Origin: Metabacillus sp. KUDC1714 | Lineage (GTDB): Bacteria; Bacillota; Bacilli; Bacillales; Bacillaceae | Length of the DNA: 64,000 nucleotides | NCBI RefSeq assembly: GCF_014217835.1 | Contig: NZ_CP055263.1 | Location: 5,645,501-5,709,500 of the forward strand | Direction: 5' to 3' | Shown here: piece after piece, positions 48,712 to 58,018 of the stretch | Numbering within the stretch: the stretch's first letter is position 1 | Layout of the letters: every line of letters begins with the position of its first letter | Notes under the pieces: generated by a model | Database searches by the model: none | What the model was told of the DNA's origin: nothing | The model's input: the letters and a program-made list of their open reading frames with translations, nothing else | Made by a program: the position numbers and the translations under genes

Positions 48712-49360
48712 AATCAATTATCTTCACTCTTGCTTTTTTAGCTTTATGTAACGCGAACCACCATAGAAATAGCATAAACGGAAGCATGATATAGCGCCAA
48801 TTCATATAGCTTAATAAAATAGAATCATACATAGAATGTAGTAAGATTGGGATTATGCAAGAAAACAAAATCCACTTTGTTCGATTATCACCAATTGAGA
48901 ATTTACCTTTTCCTAAATAATAACCCATTAAGACACCAAATAAGGCGTGACTTGAAACAGGTAAAATTGCCCGACCAAAGGCGTACTCAACTCCATTCGC
49001 AAATAAATAGACGATATTTTCTAATGTAGCAAATCCTAGTGAGACAGATACACCATATACGATCCCATCATAATGTTCATTGAAATGGACGTGCTGATAG
49101 ATTGTAAAGAACAAGATGAACCATTTAAAAAATTCTTCAAGAAACCCAACTGCAACAAACGTATATAGGATTTTAGATGGAAAAACTGATTCAGTTTCTA
49201 AAACATATTGAATAAACATAATTGGAAAAACAAGCAGTGCCCCGAAAATAAACGAACGTAGCACCATATAAATAGGCTCAGATTCGTATTGATCTTTCAA
49301 ATAAAAATAGCATAATAAAGCAAGACCTGGGGCGATGCCCGCAGAAATAATCGCAATCAT
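48698..49360 (-). CDS. prsW: intramembrane glutamic protease PrsW
   Basis: In B. subtilis PrsW makes the first cut of the anti-sigma factor RsiW, which frees sigma-W under envelope stress. The 220-residue protein has about eight hydrophobic segments and the paired acidic motif E75-E76 in [11 protein letters not shown], as well as HYDGIVYG and [15 protein letters not shown]. The ATG at 49360 follows GAGG. The RsiW/SigW pair is not in this window. Confidence 0.93.
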   Translation of the reverse strand: MIAIISAGIAPGLALLCYFYLKDQYESEPIYMVLRSFIFGALLVFPIMFIQYVLETESVFPSKILYTFVAVGFLEEFFKWFILFFTIYQHVHFNEHYDGIVYGVSVSLGFATLENIVYLFANGVEYAFGRAILPVSSHALFGVLMGYYLGKGKFSIGDNRTKWILFSCIIPILLHSMYDSILLSYMNWRYIMLPFMLFLWWFALHKAKKARVKIIDSKLP

Positions 49361-49534
49361 TCACAGGCCTCTTTTCTAAATGAAAATCTTTCGATTAAAC
49401 TAGCATTAATAAACCTTAAATCAAATATATACATATCGAAATGATTTATGTATAAGTAATAATAAATAGGATTAAAAACGAATTTTCTATAGACGATTCA
49501 CTTTTTTAATCGTATCATGTTATCGTAAAATTGA

Positions 49535-49553
49535 AAATGACTAAACGTCATTT
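49535..49553. promoter_or_regulatory. dyad upstream of ansA
   Basis: AAATGAC (49535-49541) and GTCATTT (49547-49553) form a 7+5+7 dyad about 43 bp before the ansA start. It could be a repressor operator; no regulator gene is adjacent. Confidence 0.35.
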
Positions 49554-49595
49554 AAACAGAACATTTATTCTAGCACATACATGGAGGATTCAACG

Positions 49596-50564
49596 ATGAA
49601 AAATATACTATTAATTCATACAGGCGGGACAATTTCTATGAAAGAAGATGAAAAGACTGGTGAAGTAAAGCCTGGTGAAAAAAATCCTCTCGTCGATCAT
49701 ATTAAAGAAGTTCCTGATATTAATATAATATCAACAGAGCTATTCCATTTACCATCACCACATATTACGCCAATTAACATGCTGCAAATTAAAAATTATA
49801 TTGAAGAAAATAGAAAGAATCATAATCTCGATGGAGTTGTTATTACGCACGGCACAGATACACTAGAAGAAACTGCATTTTTTCTTGATGTGACATTATC
49901 ATTACCTATTCCAATTGTTTTAACTGGAGCGATGAGATCAAGTAATGAATTAGGATCTGATGGGTTGTACAATCTTTTATCTTCATTAAAGGTTGCAATA
50001 TCCGAAAACGCTAAGAATATGGGTGTTCTTGTCGTTATGAATGATGAAATACACACAGCAAAAAATGTAACAAAAACACACACTAGCAATGTTGCAACCT
50101 TCCAAAGTCCACAATACGGCCCAATTGGAATTGTAAATAAGGGTGGTGTGTTTTTCCACCACAAACCAGTAATCAACAAACCATTACATGTTGCTAATCT
50201 TGATAAAAACGTACTTTTACTTAAAGCTTTTGCTGGAATGGATGATTCTCTTTTCCATGCAATTGACCTGTTACAACTTGATGGGCTGGTTATTGAGGCA
50301 TTAGGACAAGGAAATTTACCACCAATGCTCCTTCCTAGCTTGAAAAATTTATTAAATAAAGGTGTACCAATAGTTCTTGTATCCCGCTGCTTTAATGGTA
50401 TTGTTCAAGATATTTACGGTTATGAAGGCGGAGGCAGACACCTGAGGGAACTCGGAATGATTTTTAGCAATGGTTTAAATGGTCAAAAGGCTAGACTAAA
50501 GCTGATGATCGCATTAGAAACAACAACTGATCGTAAAGAACTAGAAAAGATATTTTCGATATAA
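49596..50564 (+). CDS. ansA: type I L-asparaginase
   Basis: Hydrolyses asparagine to aspartate and ammonia in the cytoplasm. The 322-residue protein has the two threonine motifs HTGGTISM (T12) and VITHGTDTLEETAFF. The ATG at 49596, 7 nt after GGAGG, is preferred to an ATG five codons upstream that lies within the ribosome site. In B. subtilis an ansA copy is in an ansR-ansAB operon elsewhere; here it stands alone, with no aspartase or ansR beside it. Confidence 0.93.
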   Translation: MKNILLIHTGGTISMKEDEKTGEVKPGEKNPLVDHIKEVPDINIISTELFHLPSPHITPINMLQIKNYIEENRKNHNLDGVVITHGTDTLEETAFFLDVTLSLPIPIVLTGAMRSSNELGSDGLYNLLSSLKVAISENAKNMGVLVVMNDEIHTAKNVTKTHTSNVATFQSPQYGPIGIVNKGGVFFHHKPVINKPLHVANLDKNVLLLKAFAGMDDSLFHAIDLLQLDGLVIEALGQGNLPPMLLPSLKNLLNKGVPIVLVSRCFNGIVQDIYGYEGGGRHLRELGMIFSNGLNGQKARLKLMIALETTTDRKELEKIFSI

Positions 50565-50591
50565 ATCGTCGGTTAAAATGGTGAATATTGC

Positions 50592-50632
50592 AAAAGTGAG
50601 AGGTGCGCAACATGCATCTCTCACTTTTTCTC
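50592..50632. terminator. bidirectional terminator between ansA and ypdA
   Basis: AAAAGTGAGAG (50592-50602) pairs with CTCTCACTTTT, extended by TGC/GCA inside. Followed by a T-run rightwards; A-run on the left. Confidence 0.85.
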
Positions 50633-51595
50633 TTAGTTTCTTTGTTGAATTGCACTGTAGATAAGTTGACCATGAAAACGTCCATTTTCAATAAATATTT
50701 CGTTTGCATTATTTCCTGCTGCAATAACACCAGCAATAAAAATACCTTCAATATTAGTTTCCATCGTTTCAGAATTATAGGTTGGCCTACCAGTCTCTCG
50801 ATCGATCGATACACCCATTTTTGTTAAAAACTGATGGTCGGGATGATAGCCTGTCATAGCAAAAACAAAATCATTTTTTATTTCTTTTGTTTGTCCATTG
50901 ACTTGAAATTTTAATGAATGTTCACTTATTTCAGTAACATTCGCTTGAAATTCCATCGTAATTGTACCATTTCGAACAAGTGCTTCGAATTCTGGTAAAA
51001 TCCACGGCTTAATACTAGGCGAATATTCATTTCCTCGATATAGCACAGTAACCCTTGCACCTGCTTTTACTAGCTCTAAAGCCGCATCAACACTTGAATT
51101 TTTCCCACCAATAACAACAACATCTTTATTAAAATAGGGATGTCCTTCTTTAAAATAATGAAATACCTTCGGTAAATCCTCACCAGGGATATTCATATAA
51201 TTGGGATGGTCATAATAGCCTGTCGCAATTATGATATTTTTTGCTTCATAAACCTCTTTATCGGTATAAACGATAAAGTATTTACCCTTTTTTTCAACAC
51301 TTTCGACGGTTTCAAACGAATGAATGCGAATCTCTTTTCTACGTACCACTTCCCGATAATAGGCTAATGCCTGGTTTCGAAATGGCTTTCGATTTTCTGT
51401 AATAAATGGGACATCACCTATTTCAAGTTTCTCACTTGAACTAAAAAACGTTTGATGTGTAGGATAATTGTAAATAGCATTTACAATATTTCCTTTTTCA
51501 ATCACTAGAGGCTTTTTCTCTGTTTGTTCTAAAGCGATCGCAGCAGATAGACCACAAGGGCCCCCACCGACAATTATAGTATCTTCCTTAATCAC
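50633..51595 (-). CDS. ypdA: bacillithiol disulfide reductase YpdA
   Basis: FAD/NADPH enzyme proposed to reduce oxidised bacillithiol. The 320-residue protein has the FAD loop GGGPCGLSAA (about 9-18), the NADPH loop VIGGKNSSVDAALEL and the C-terminal IEGIFIAGVIAAGNNANEIF. The GPCG cysteine (C13) is the one proposed to react. The start is GTG (51595) after GGAGTGGGG. bshB1 in the same window is consistent with bacillithiol as the main thiol. Confidence 0.93.
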   Translation of the reverse strand: MIKEDTIIVGGGPCGLSAAIALEQTEKKPLVIEKGNIVNAIYNYPTHQTFFSSSEKLEIGDVPFITENRKPFRNQALAYYREVVRRKEIRIHSFETVESVEKKGKYFIVYTDKEVYEAKNIIIATGYYDHPNYMNIPGEDLPKVFHYFKEGHPYFNKDVVVIGGKNSSVDAALELVKAGARVTVLYRGNEYSPSIKPWILPEFEALVRNGTITMEFQANVTEISEHSLKFQVNGQTKEIKNDFVFAMTGYHPDHQFLTKMGVSIDRETGRPTYNSETMETNIEGIFIAGVIAAGNNANEIFIENGRFHGQLIYSAIQQRN

Positions 51596-51737
51596 AATTC
51601 CCCACTCCTGTATTATTTATAATTATTTTAATTTTTATATATTATGAAACTCCTTAAGCTAAGAAATTACCTCTAAGTAAAATTTCCGATCCAATCAACA
51701 AAGTGCAAAAATCAACAGTGAGCTTAAATAGAGCCTA

Positions 51738-51776
51738 CAAAAAAAATCTCCTATCAAACATGATAGGAGATTTTTC
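51738..51776. terminator. terminator between ypdA and gudB
   Basis: AATCTCCTATCA (51745-51756) pairs perfectly with TGATAGGAGATT (51761-51772), loop 4 nt, with A- and T-runs on either side. It serves gudB, which reads leftwards. Confidence 0.9.
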
Positions 51777-51798
51777 AATCTGTTGCAAATAGAAAACC

Positions 51799-53070
51799 TT
51801 AGATCCAGCCTCTGAATCTAGAAGCCTCTGCCATTTTTCTCACACCAACCATATAGGCAGCTAAGCGCATGTCAACTCTTCGATTTTGGCTTGTATCATA
51901 AATATTATTAAACGATTTCACCATTACAGTTTCTAGCTTTTCTTCCACTTCTTCTTCAGTCCAATAGTAGCCCTGGTTATTTTGAACCCACTCAAAATAA
52001 GAAACTGTTACGCCACCAGCACTTGCTAAAACGTCTGGGACTAAAAGAATACCACGTTCAGAAAGGATTCTAGTCCCTTCCAATGTTGTTGGCCCATTTG
52101 CAGCCTCTACAACAATGCTTGCTCTAATATTCCCAGCATTTTCTTCAGTTATCTGATTCTCGATTGCTGCTGGTACAAGAATATCACAATCAAGTTCAAG
52201 TAATTCTTTATTTGTAATTGTATCATTAAACAGCTTTGTTACTGTACCAAAGCTATCACGACGATCAAGTAAATAATCAATATCTAAACCATTAGGATCA
52301 TGTAGTCCACCATAAGCATCAGAAATCCCAACTATTTTCGCTCCAGCATCATGCATGAATTTCGAAAGGAAACTTCCAGCGTTACCAAAGCCTTGTACAA
52401 CAACTCTCGCACCCTCAAGCTTTATACCCTTCTTCTTTGCTGCTTCACGAATACAGATTGTAACTCCTTTTGCCGTTGCAGATTCACGTCCATGTGAACC
52501 ACCTAAGACTAAAGGCTTTCCAGTTATAAATCCAGGAGAGTTAAATTCATCAATTCGGCTGTATTCATCCATCATCCAAGCCATAATTTGAGAATTAGTA
52601 AAAACATCAGGAGCAGGAATATCTTTAGTCGGACCTACAATCTGACTAATCGCACGAACATAGCCACGACTTAATCTCTCTAGTTCTCTAAACGACATAT
52701 CTCTTGGATCACAAACAATTCCACCCTTACCTCCACCATATGGAAGATCAACAATTCCACATTTCAAACTCATCCATATGGAAAGAGCTTTCACTTCTTT
52801 TTCTGTTACATTTGGATGAAATCTAATTCCACCTTTTGTTGGACCGACTGCATCATTATGTTGTGCACGATAGCCAGTAAAGATTTTGACTGAACCATCA
52901 TCCATGCGAACGGGAATTTTTACTGTCATCAATCTAATTGGTTCTTTTAATAATTCGTATACTTCTTCAGGATACCCTAGTTTTTCAAGAGCATTATGTA
53001 TCACCGTTTGTGTGGATTTCAACACATCAAGTTTATCATTTTTAGCACCGGTGTTTTTCTCGGCTACCAT
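51799..53070 (-). CDS. gudB: NAD-specific glutamate dehydrogenase GudB
   Basis: Deaminates glutamate to 2-oxoglutarate. The 423-residue protein has the substrate motif DLPYGGGKGGIVCDPR, VGPTKDIPAPDVFTNS and the NAD loop VVQGFGNAGSF. B. subtilis 168 carries a 9-bp duplication near VKA that inactivates GudB; here NVTEKEVKALSIW has one copy, so the enzyme should be active. Assignment as GudB rather than RocG is from location next to ypdA. ATG at 53070 follows GGAGG. Confidence 0.93.
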   Translation of the reverse strand: MVAEKNTGAKNDKLDVLKSTQTVIHNALEKLGYPEEVYELLKEPIRLMTVKIPVRMDDGSVKIFTGYRAQHNDAVGPTKGGIRFHPNVTEKEVKALSIWMSLKCGIVDLPYGGGKGGIVCDPRDMSFRELERLSRGYVRAISQIVGPTKDIPAPDVFTNSQIMAWMMDEYSRIDEFNSPGFITGKPLVLGGSHGRESATAKGVTICIREAAKKKGIKLEGARVVVQGFGNAGSFLSKFMHDAGAKIVGISDAYGGLHDPNGLDIDYLLDRRDSFGTVTKLFNDTITNKELLELDCDILVPAAIENQITEENAGNIRASIVVEAANGPTTLEGTRILSERGILLVPDVLASAGGVTVSYFEWVQNNQGYYWTEEEVEEKLETVMVKSFNNIYDTSQNRRVDMRLAAYMVGVRKMAEASRFRGWI

Positions 53071-53401
53071 TTAAGCTAACCTCCTAAATCTTATCAGTAA
53101 ATGAAAGAATGTCCACCTTTCAGACATTAGTATACACTTTAAAAATGTTTATGCAAAGAAGAAAAATCATAATTATAAGATTTTCATTTCATTGCGTAAA
53201 CGATTTCAATATTAACTAGATTAACGTATGTAGATTTTGACCATTTAGTTTATTATAACTAGAATTCAGTAACTTATTATATCTTTTCCACACTACTTTA
53301 AAAACGAAAAAAACGACATATTTTTTTATATGTCGTTTTTTAATAGTTTGAAATAATTCACTAAGAAGCCTTTATCGACGCAATCCTTAAAGAGGATTTT
53401 T
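53071..53401. other. intergenic region gudB-ypbH
   Basis: 331 bp with the gudB promoter area and a terminator near 53310-53340. Otherwise AT-rich, no gene. Confidence 0.4.
53307..53344. terminator. terminator after ypbH
   Basis: AAACGACATAT (53311-53321) pairs with ATATGTCGTTT (53328-53338), loop 6 nt; A-run and T-run flank it. Confidence 0.85.
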
Positions 53402-54007
53402 TCATTTTTGTTCTTTGCTCTTATTCCAAAAATGATAATAGATTTGTTGAATCGCATTATCTTCCATTATGATTTTACCGTATTCTTTTAATCTATGGAC
53501 GGTTAAGGTCGAAGGACTTCCATATTCAGCTAATATCGAGACTAAGTCATCAAGTTCAATTTGCTGATCGTCACTTAAGAGTAAGTAATAACGTTCTTGA
53601 AAAAATATGATCATACCTTCAAAAACATTTTGCTGATATAGACAATTTGAAAGTTGAATGATATCTTCAAATGATTCATATTCATAGATAACGTCAAAGC
53701 TTTCATCTAATTTAACTTGCATTTCTATATAATCATCAGAAAAATCATCATCAATCTCGTCGTTTTCTTGACTATTTGTGACAATAACAACCATCCCTTG
53801 AGCATGAAGTGAATACACTTCGACAGCTATAGGTCCATGCGCCTCAAAGCCCAATTCCACGCTTGCTTCATTCATCATATCCCTAAATAATTGATGAACT
53901 TTTAAAGAGTCTTTCCAGAGATCTTCTTTCGTTAGTCCTCTGTCTTTCAAATCATCTGTTGTTAAGAAAATTTTTATCTTATCATAGTTCAGTCGCTCTA
54001 GCCGCAT
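53402..54007 (-). CDS. mecB: adapter protein MecB (YpbH), MecA family
   Basis: Paralogue of the ClpC adapter MecA. The 201-residue protein has the N-terminal MecA-like domain (MRLERLNYDKIKIFLTTDDL...GLTKEDLW) and a C-terminal domain ending KEYGKIIMEDNAIQQIYYHF. An acidic linker (NDEIDDDFSDDY) separates them. In B. subtilis YpbH binds ClpC but is less active than MecA in competence control. ATG at 54007 follows AGGAGGG. Confidence 0.9.
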   Translation of the reverse strand: MRLERLNYDKIKIFLTTDDLKDRGLTKEDLWKDSLKVHQLFRDMMNEASVELGFEAHGPIAVEVYSLHAQGMVVIVTNSQENDEIDDDFSDDYIEMQVKLDESFDVIYEYESFEDIIQLSNCLYQQNVFEGMIIFFQERYYLLLSDDQQIELDDLVSILAEYGSPSTLTVHRLKEYGKIIMEDNAIQQIYYHFWNKSKEQK

Positions 54008-54133
54008 CCCATACCCTCCTGCCGTCAGAACGCTCTATATACAATCATAATATGATTTTTATATGAGATGGTTCTAATATTTTTTAACAGTTTACACTCT
54101 GTACATAATTAAGACAAGTTTAAAATCTTGATT

Positions 54134-55045
54134 TTAATGCCCTAATTTTTCCTTCAACCATTTTTCCCATTGTTGTTTACTTTGACCTAACAGATGTTTA
54201 TCATACTGAGCATTCATTGTTTTACTAAAAGCTTTTCCGTATAAACCAATTTGTAATTGCTTATATTTTGAAGAAAGAGTTTCAACAAGATCCAAGGTTT
54301 TTTTCGCATTTCCGTCTGAATCACATGATAAAAACAGAAACCTTGGTTTGACTTTTTCTAGGACAATTTCGAAATCATCATCTACAAGACACGCTCCTAT
54401 GTATATTACTTCAAATCCCATAATCCGCAAAAACACAGTAAAGGTTAGCAATCCTAGTTCATATGATTCTTCTGGACCACAGACAGCAACTACCTTAGGC
54501 AACAATCCAATTCCTGGTAGTGTATGCAAAATCATCCCGATGCGCGACCGTAAAAACGAAAAAGCAAATTGTTTTTGAGGAGTTGTTATGTTGCCTTCTC
54601 TTATTTGATCGTCAATTTTCACGAGTAATTCCCCTAGCATTTCGATAACAACTTTATCAACAGTATATAGACTAAAAGCCTTATTTAAACGTTCATTAGC
54701 TTGGTTTTCATCGAAATTCAGAAGTGATTGAAGGAGCTTGTCCATGAGTTCCACAGATAGATCTGCTTCCTCTACTCTAGTCCCAATCTCAATATCGTGA
54801 TGTAATGGTGCTAGACTATTCTCTAACAAATTGACAGCCTGACTTATCGTAAACCCTTTATTCACTTTATCAATTAACCATTTTAACGTACTAATGTGCT
54901 CTTCAGTATATAAACGATGACCTGACTCGTTTCGTTTAGGTGCGATCATTTTATAGCGCCGTTCCCATGCTCTTAGAGTACCCGCTTGGATACCGAGTAG
55001 AGTAGTAACAGCTTTTATATTATACTTGCCTTCTTGCTTAGACAT
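54134..55045 (-). CDS. MerR-family regulator with a B12-binding-type domain lacking cobalamin contacts
   Basis: Protein of 303 residues. The N-terminal MerR HTH (about 9-75) has GIQAGTLRAWERRY and GHRLYTEEHI. A helical cap (about 95-175) and a Rossmann-like B12-type domain (about 182-275, LPKVVAVCG...ELGLL) follow. CarH-type regulators use W-x9-EH in the cap and a His before ELG as cobalamin ligand. Aligning by eye, these positions are I148, K158-Q159 and Y195, so I infer no classical cobalamin binding. No ligand can be inferred. ATG at 55045 follows GGGGGA. It lies between ypbH and ypbG, where I recall no such gene in B. subtilis. Confidence 0.82.
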   Translation of the reverse strand: MSKQEGKYNIKAVTTLLGIQAGTLRAWERRYKMIAPKRNESGHRLYTEEHISTLKWLIDKVNKGFTISQAVNLLENSLAPLHHDIEIGTRVEEADLSVELMDKLLQSLLNFDENQANERLNKAFSLYTVDKVVIEMLGELLVKIDDQIREGNITTPQKQFAFSFLRSRIGMILHTLPGIGLLPKVVAVCGPEESYELGLLTFTVFLRIMGFEVIYIGACLVDDDFEIVLEKVKPRFLFLSCDSDGNAKKTLDLVETLSSKYKQLQIGLYGKAFSKTMNAQYDKHLLGQSKQQWEKWLKEKLGH

Positions 55046-55180
55046 AGTAAATCCCCCAAAAAGTGAAAACCCTTTATAAAATTATATCGAATCCTTTACC
55101 ACATGTAAAATTAAGTCAAGCTATAGAATAGACCATGCTGTATGTAAGCATGGTCTATTCTATCATATCAATAAATTGTC

Positions 55181-55966
55181 CTATTCATTATGTAAACTAG
55201 TATGCTTCAATTGGATAAAATGTGCTTCAGCAGGAGCACCTAGTCTAAGTGGAATCCCTGATGTTCCGTATCCATTACTAATTAAAAGTGAAGCCTTTTT
55301 TAGATTGTGAAGTTTCCCCTTTTCATATAATCCTAAACCAAATATACGGATTTGACCACCATGTGTATGCCCACTTAAGATTAATGATATGTTGTCTGCC
55401 TTCTTTAACTTGTGATAAATATCTGGGTTATGACTAATTAATAGTCTAAAGTCACCTTCTGGTAAATGATCCAATGTTATATCAAGTCTATCTCTGTCCT
55501 CACTCATATCCTCTACTCCTAACAAAATCAGTTTTTCACCAGTGTTTGAAGTTATGGTGGCAGACGAATTATTTAGTATCGTAACACCATGTTTTGTTAA
55601 AAGGTATTCAAGCTTGTCTTTTCCTACTTCATAATCGTTATTGCCCAATACAAAATAAATTGGCGCAATCTTTTTTAATACATTTAAATTTTTCTCAACT
55701 TTCTGAAAAGGTACACCTGCTTCAGTTAAATCTCCACCTATCACAACAAGATTAATTGAATCCGGAACCATTTCTAACATTTTTTTAGAAATGGTTCTTC
55801 TATGAATATCAGAAATAAAAAATATCCTGAATGTGTCGAAACTTTTTGGAAATTCATCAAATAAAAGCGTATGTTTTGTTAAACGATTTTCCTTCGCTTT
55901 GAACAGCATGATTATAATTAATGCAAAAAGTATGAAACAAAAGACAAAAATGATTTTTATTAGCAA
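55181..55966 (-). CDS. ypbG: metallophosphoesterase YpbG
   Basis: Predicted membrane-anchored phosphoesterase of 261 residues. One N-terminal helix (IKIIFVFCFILFALIIIMLF, about 3-22) precedes a calcineurin-type domain with the metal motifs SDIHRR, GGDLTEAG, LGNNDYE, ISHNPD and SGHTHGGQI. The substrate is unknown. The start is TTG (55966), 6 nt after GAGGTG; a longer reading to 56077 has no ribosome site. Confidence 0.87.
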   Translation of the reverse strand: MLIKIIFVFCFILFALIIIMLFKAKENRLTKHTLLFDEFPKSFDTFRIFFISDIHRRTISKKMLEMVPDSINLVVIGGDLTEAGVPFQKVEKNLNVLKKIAPIYFVLGNNDYEVGKDKLEYLLTKHGVTILNNSSATITSNTGEKLILLGVEDMSEDRDRLDITLDHLPEGDFRLLISHNPDIYHKLKKADNISLILSGHTHGGQIRIFGLGLYEKGKLHNLKKASLLISNGYGTSGIPLRLGAPAEAHFIQLKHTSLHNE

Positions 55967-56159
55967 GGAAAACACCTCAGCATTCTGTATACAATAAAAG
56001 AGATAAATATTAATCATTGAATGATTGTAAAGATGGATTATAACATAAAATAACAGTGAACGAAAAAACCCTTCCATTCTACTTTATGAAAAGAAGGGGT
56101 AGGCTTATGAGTTGTAAAATCTGACTGTCTATCTTTTTTCTAGATACTTTTGAACCATT

Positions 56160-56627
56160 TCATTTACTTTCATGAAACAAATTTATATCAAATTCATTCT
56201 TCATCATTGAAAAAACTTCATGGCGTTTTTCCCATTGTATAGGTTGTGGCCATAATTCTGTGCTTTTTCTTATTACTTCACATCTTAGATTATGATATTC
56301 CGTTTCAGCTTTTTCTTCTTTCTTTTTATAAAACTGTGCTGTTGCATACCCACCCACGATTAGTAAGACAACCAATATGTGATAAGTACCATCAAACAAT
56401 GTATGAAATATCACCTCCAGTTGACCACCTGTAGGTTTGATAATAAATGCATATAAGTAGACAATAAATCCCATTAATAAGATAAAGGTGATGAATTGTG
56501 CCTGAAAGCATTTATTTTTATATGTTTCAAGCTTTTTTTTGCGCTCAACTAGATGATGAAGCATTTTCTTTGTTGGTTCGTCAGTATGACCATTCAGCAG
56601 TTGAATCCTCGTTTCTATATTAACCAC
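56160..56627 (-). CDS. ypbF: DUF2663 membrane protein YpbF
   Basis: Protein of 155 residues with two membrane helices (about 45-65 and 82-102) and a long cytoplasmic-looking C-terminal part. It corresponds to YpbF between ypbG and ypbE. Start is GTG (56627); the GAGG site is very close to it, so the start is less sure than the identity. Function unknown. Confidence 0.78.
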   Translation of the reverse strand: MVNIETRIQLLNGHTDEPTKKMLHHLVERKKKLETYKNKCFQAQFITFILLMGFIVYLYAFIIKPTGGQLEVIFHTLFDGTYHILVVLLIVGGYATAQFYKKKEEKAETEYHNLRCEVIRKSTELWPQPIQWEKRHEVFSMMKNEFDINLFHESK

Positions 56628-56723
56628 TTCCTCTCATACAACGGTTCTTATTGTTACTACATTGTATGAAGTCGTCCACATATATATGAATAGGTTCCTT
56701 TTAAAAAAACTAACAAAGAATAG

Positions 56724-57422
56724 CTATTTTATAGGTATTTTCAAAATTTGCCCCTCATAAATATTATTTGCCTCTATCCCATTATATTGACGAATAATCT
56801 CTTCTCCGGAACGACTCTTATAATACTTAATCGCAATTTTAAAAAGAGTCTCATCGGCAGCAACTTTGTGTGTTTTTATTTCAGTATAGTCGGTCTCATC
56901 AGATTGAACGGTATCTGAATCATTTGTAGGTTTTTCCGTAGCACTATCTGTATTATCTTGATTTTTCTGGTTTGAGTAATCCTTTTCAGTTGAATCGGCC
57001 TCGGTAGCGCTAGTTGTTCCACTATCATTATCATTGGTTTCATTTCCATCTACAGGCTCAGCTTCTACTTCCTCCTCAGATGAATCGCTATCCAATTCTA
57101 TACCCACGCTATCCTGTTCCTCTTCTGATTCTTCTCCTCTAGCAATATAAACCGTTTCGTTCCCTGAGGAATTTTTGCTAGTTACAGACTGATCTCCATT
57201 GCTACCGAAGTATAAATAAATTGGTAGTGCGATTAAAACCAAAATGAAAAACACGGTTAGAATACTTATTAATGGATATTTCATTTTTGGATTTTTCTTT
57301 TTTTGCTTATCTTTATGAACTTCACCACGTGGTGGATAATCTCCATGTATTTCTTTATAATCATCAATCATTTTTTCACGTAAATATTCCGCTTGGTCAG
57401 GGCGTTTATCATATTCACTCAT
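56724..57422 (-). CDS. ypbE: LysM-domain membrane protein YpbE
   Basis: Protein of 232 residues: a basic cytoplasmic N-terminus, one membrane helix (about 49-70, ISILTVFFILVLIALPIYLYF), a Ser/Asp/Glu/Thr-rich linker (about 80-180), and a C-terminal LysM domain (about 183-232, HKVAADETLFKIAIKYY...GQILKIPIK) that should bind peptidoglycan. The start overlaps the ypbD stop (ATGA). Function otherwise unknown. Confidence 0.85.
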   Translation of the reverse strand: MSEYDKRPDQAEYLREKMIDDYKEIHGDYPPRGEVHKDKQKKKNPKMKYPLISILTVFFILVLIALPIYLYFGSNGDQSVTSKNSSGNETVYIARGEESEEEQDSVGIELDSDSSEEEVEAEPVDGNETNDNDSGTTSATEADSTEKDYSNQKNQDNTDSATEKPTNDSDTVQSDETDYTEIKTHKVAADETLFKIAIKYYKSRSGEEIIRQYNGIEANNIYEGQILKIPIK

Positions 57423-58015
57423 TTGTTTCTTTCACCCCTTTTGATAAATTGCAACCTAATTTGAATTGCAAACACTAAATCAATTAAAAAATGAGCAATA
57501 ATTGTTGTATATAAAGTTTCAGTCATTTCATATACAATACCTAACAGAAAACTAATTGTAACGACCATTGTAAATAAGAGCCATTTTGACAAATAACGAA
57601 AATGCAAAATAGCAAATATTAGACTTGCAGTCCATATTCCAAAATGTGTTTGTAACACACCACGAAATAAAATTTCCTCAGAAATCGCAATTAACGCAGT
57701 CAAAACAAATATATGTGGAATAGATCTTTTTTCGAAAATTTTTTCATTAATACCACCATCATCAGTTAAACGAGATGGCGCTACTTTCATTATTATAAAA
57801 TCTACAATGATAACAATTAATGCTAAACCTATGCCATATATGACAAATAAATAATTTTTGATTACCCACAAATCAAGATATTGCTCAATCTGATCAAATA
57901 AAAAGAACCCTAATGCAATAGCAATGAAAAGTAGTAAAAATTGTGTAAAGTATAAATTTTGAACAATTTGTTTATCTGTTAGTTGTTTAATTAGTTCATT
58001 TTGCTTTTTCAACAA
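57419..58015 (-). CDS. ypbD: CPBP-family intramembrane protease YpbD
   Basis: Membrane protein of 198 residues with about five helices. The CPBP/Abi motifs are E113-E114 with R118 (EEILFRG), H in FAILHFRY, and H in TTIIAHFLIDLVFA, the layout of Rce1-type glutamate proteases. The substrate is unknown. Start is 3 bp after the recQ stop, so they are co-translated. Confidence 0.88.
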   Translation of the reverse strand: MLKKQNELIKQLTDKQIVQNLYFTQFLLLFIAIALGFFLFDQIEQYLDLWVIKNYLFVIYGIGLALIVIIVDFIIMKVAPSRLTDDGGINEKIFEKRSIPHIFVLTALIAISEEILFRGVLQTHFGIWTASLIFAILHFRYLSKWLLFTMVVTISFLLGIVYEMTETLYTTIIAHFLIDLVFAIQIRLQFIKRGERNK

Positions 58016-58018
58016 AAA

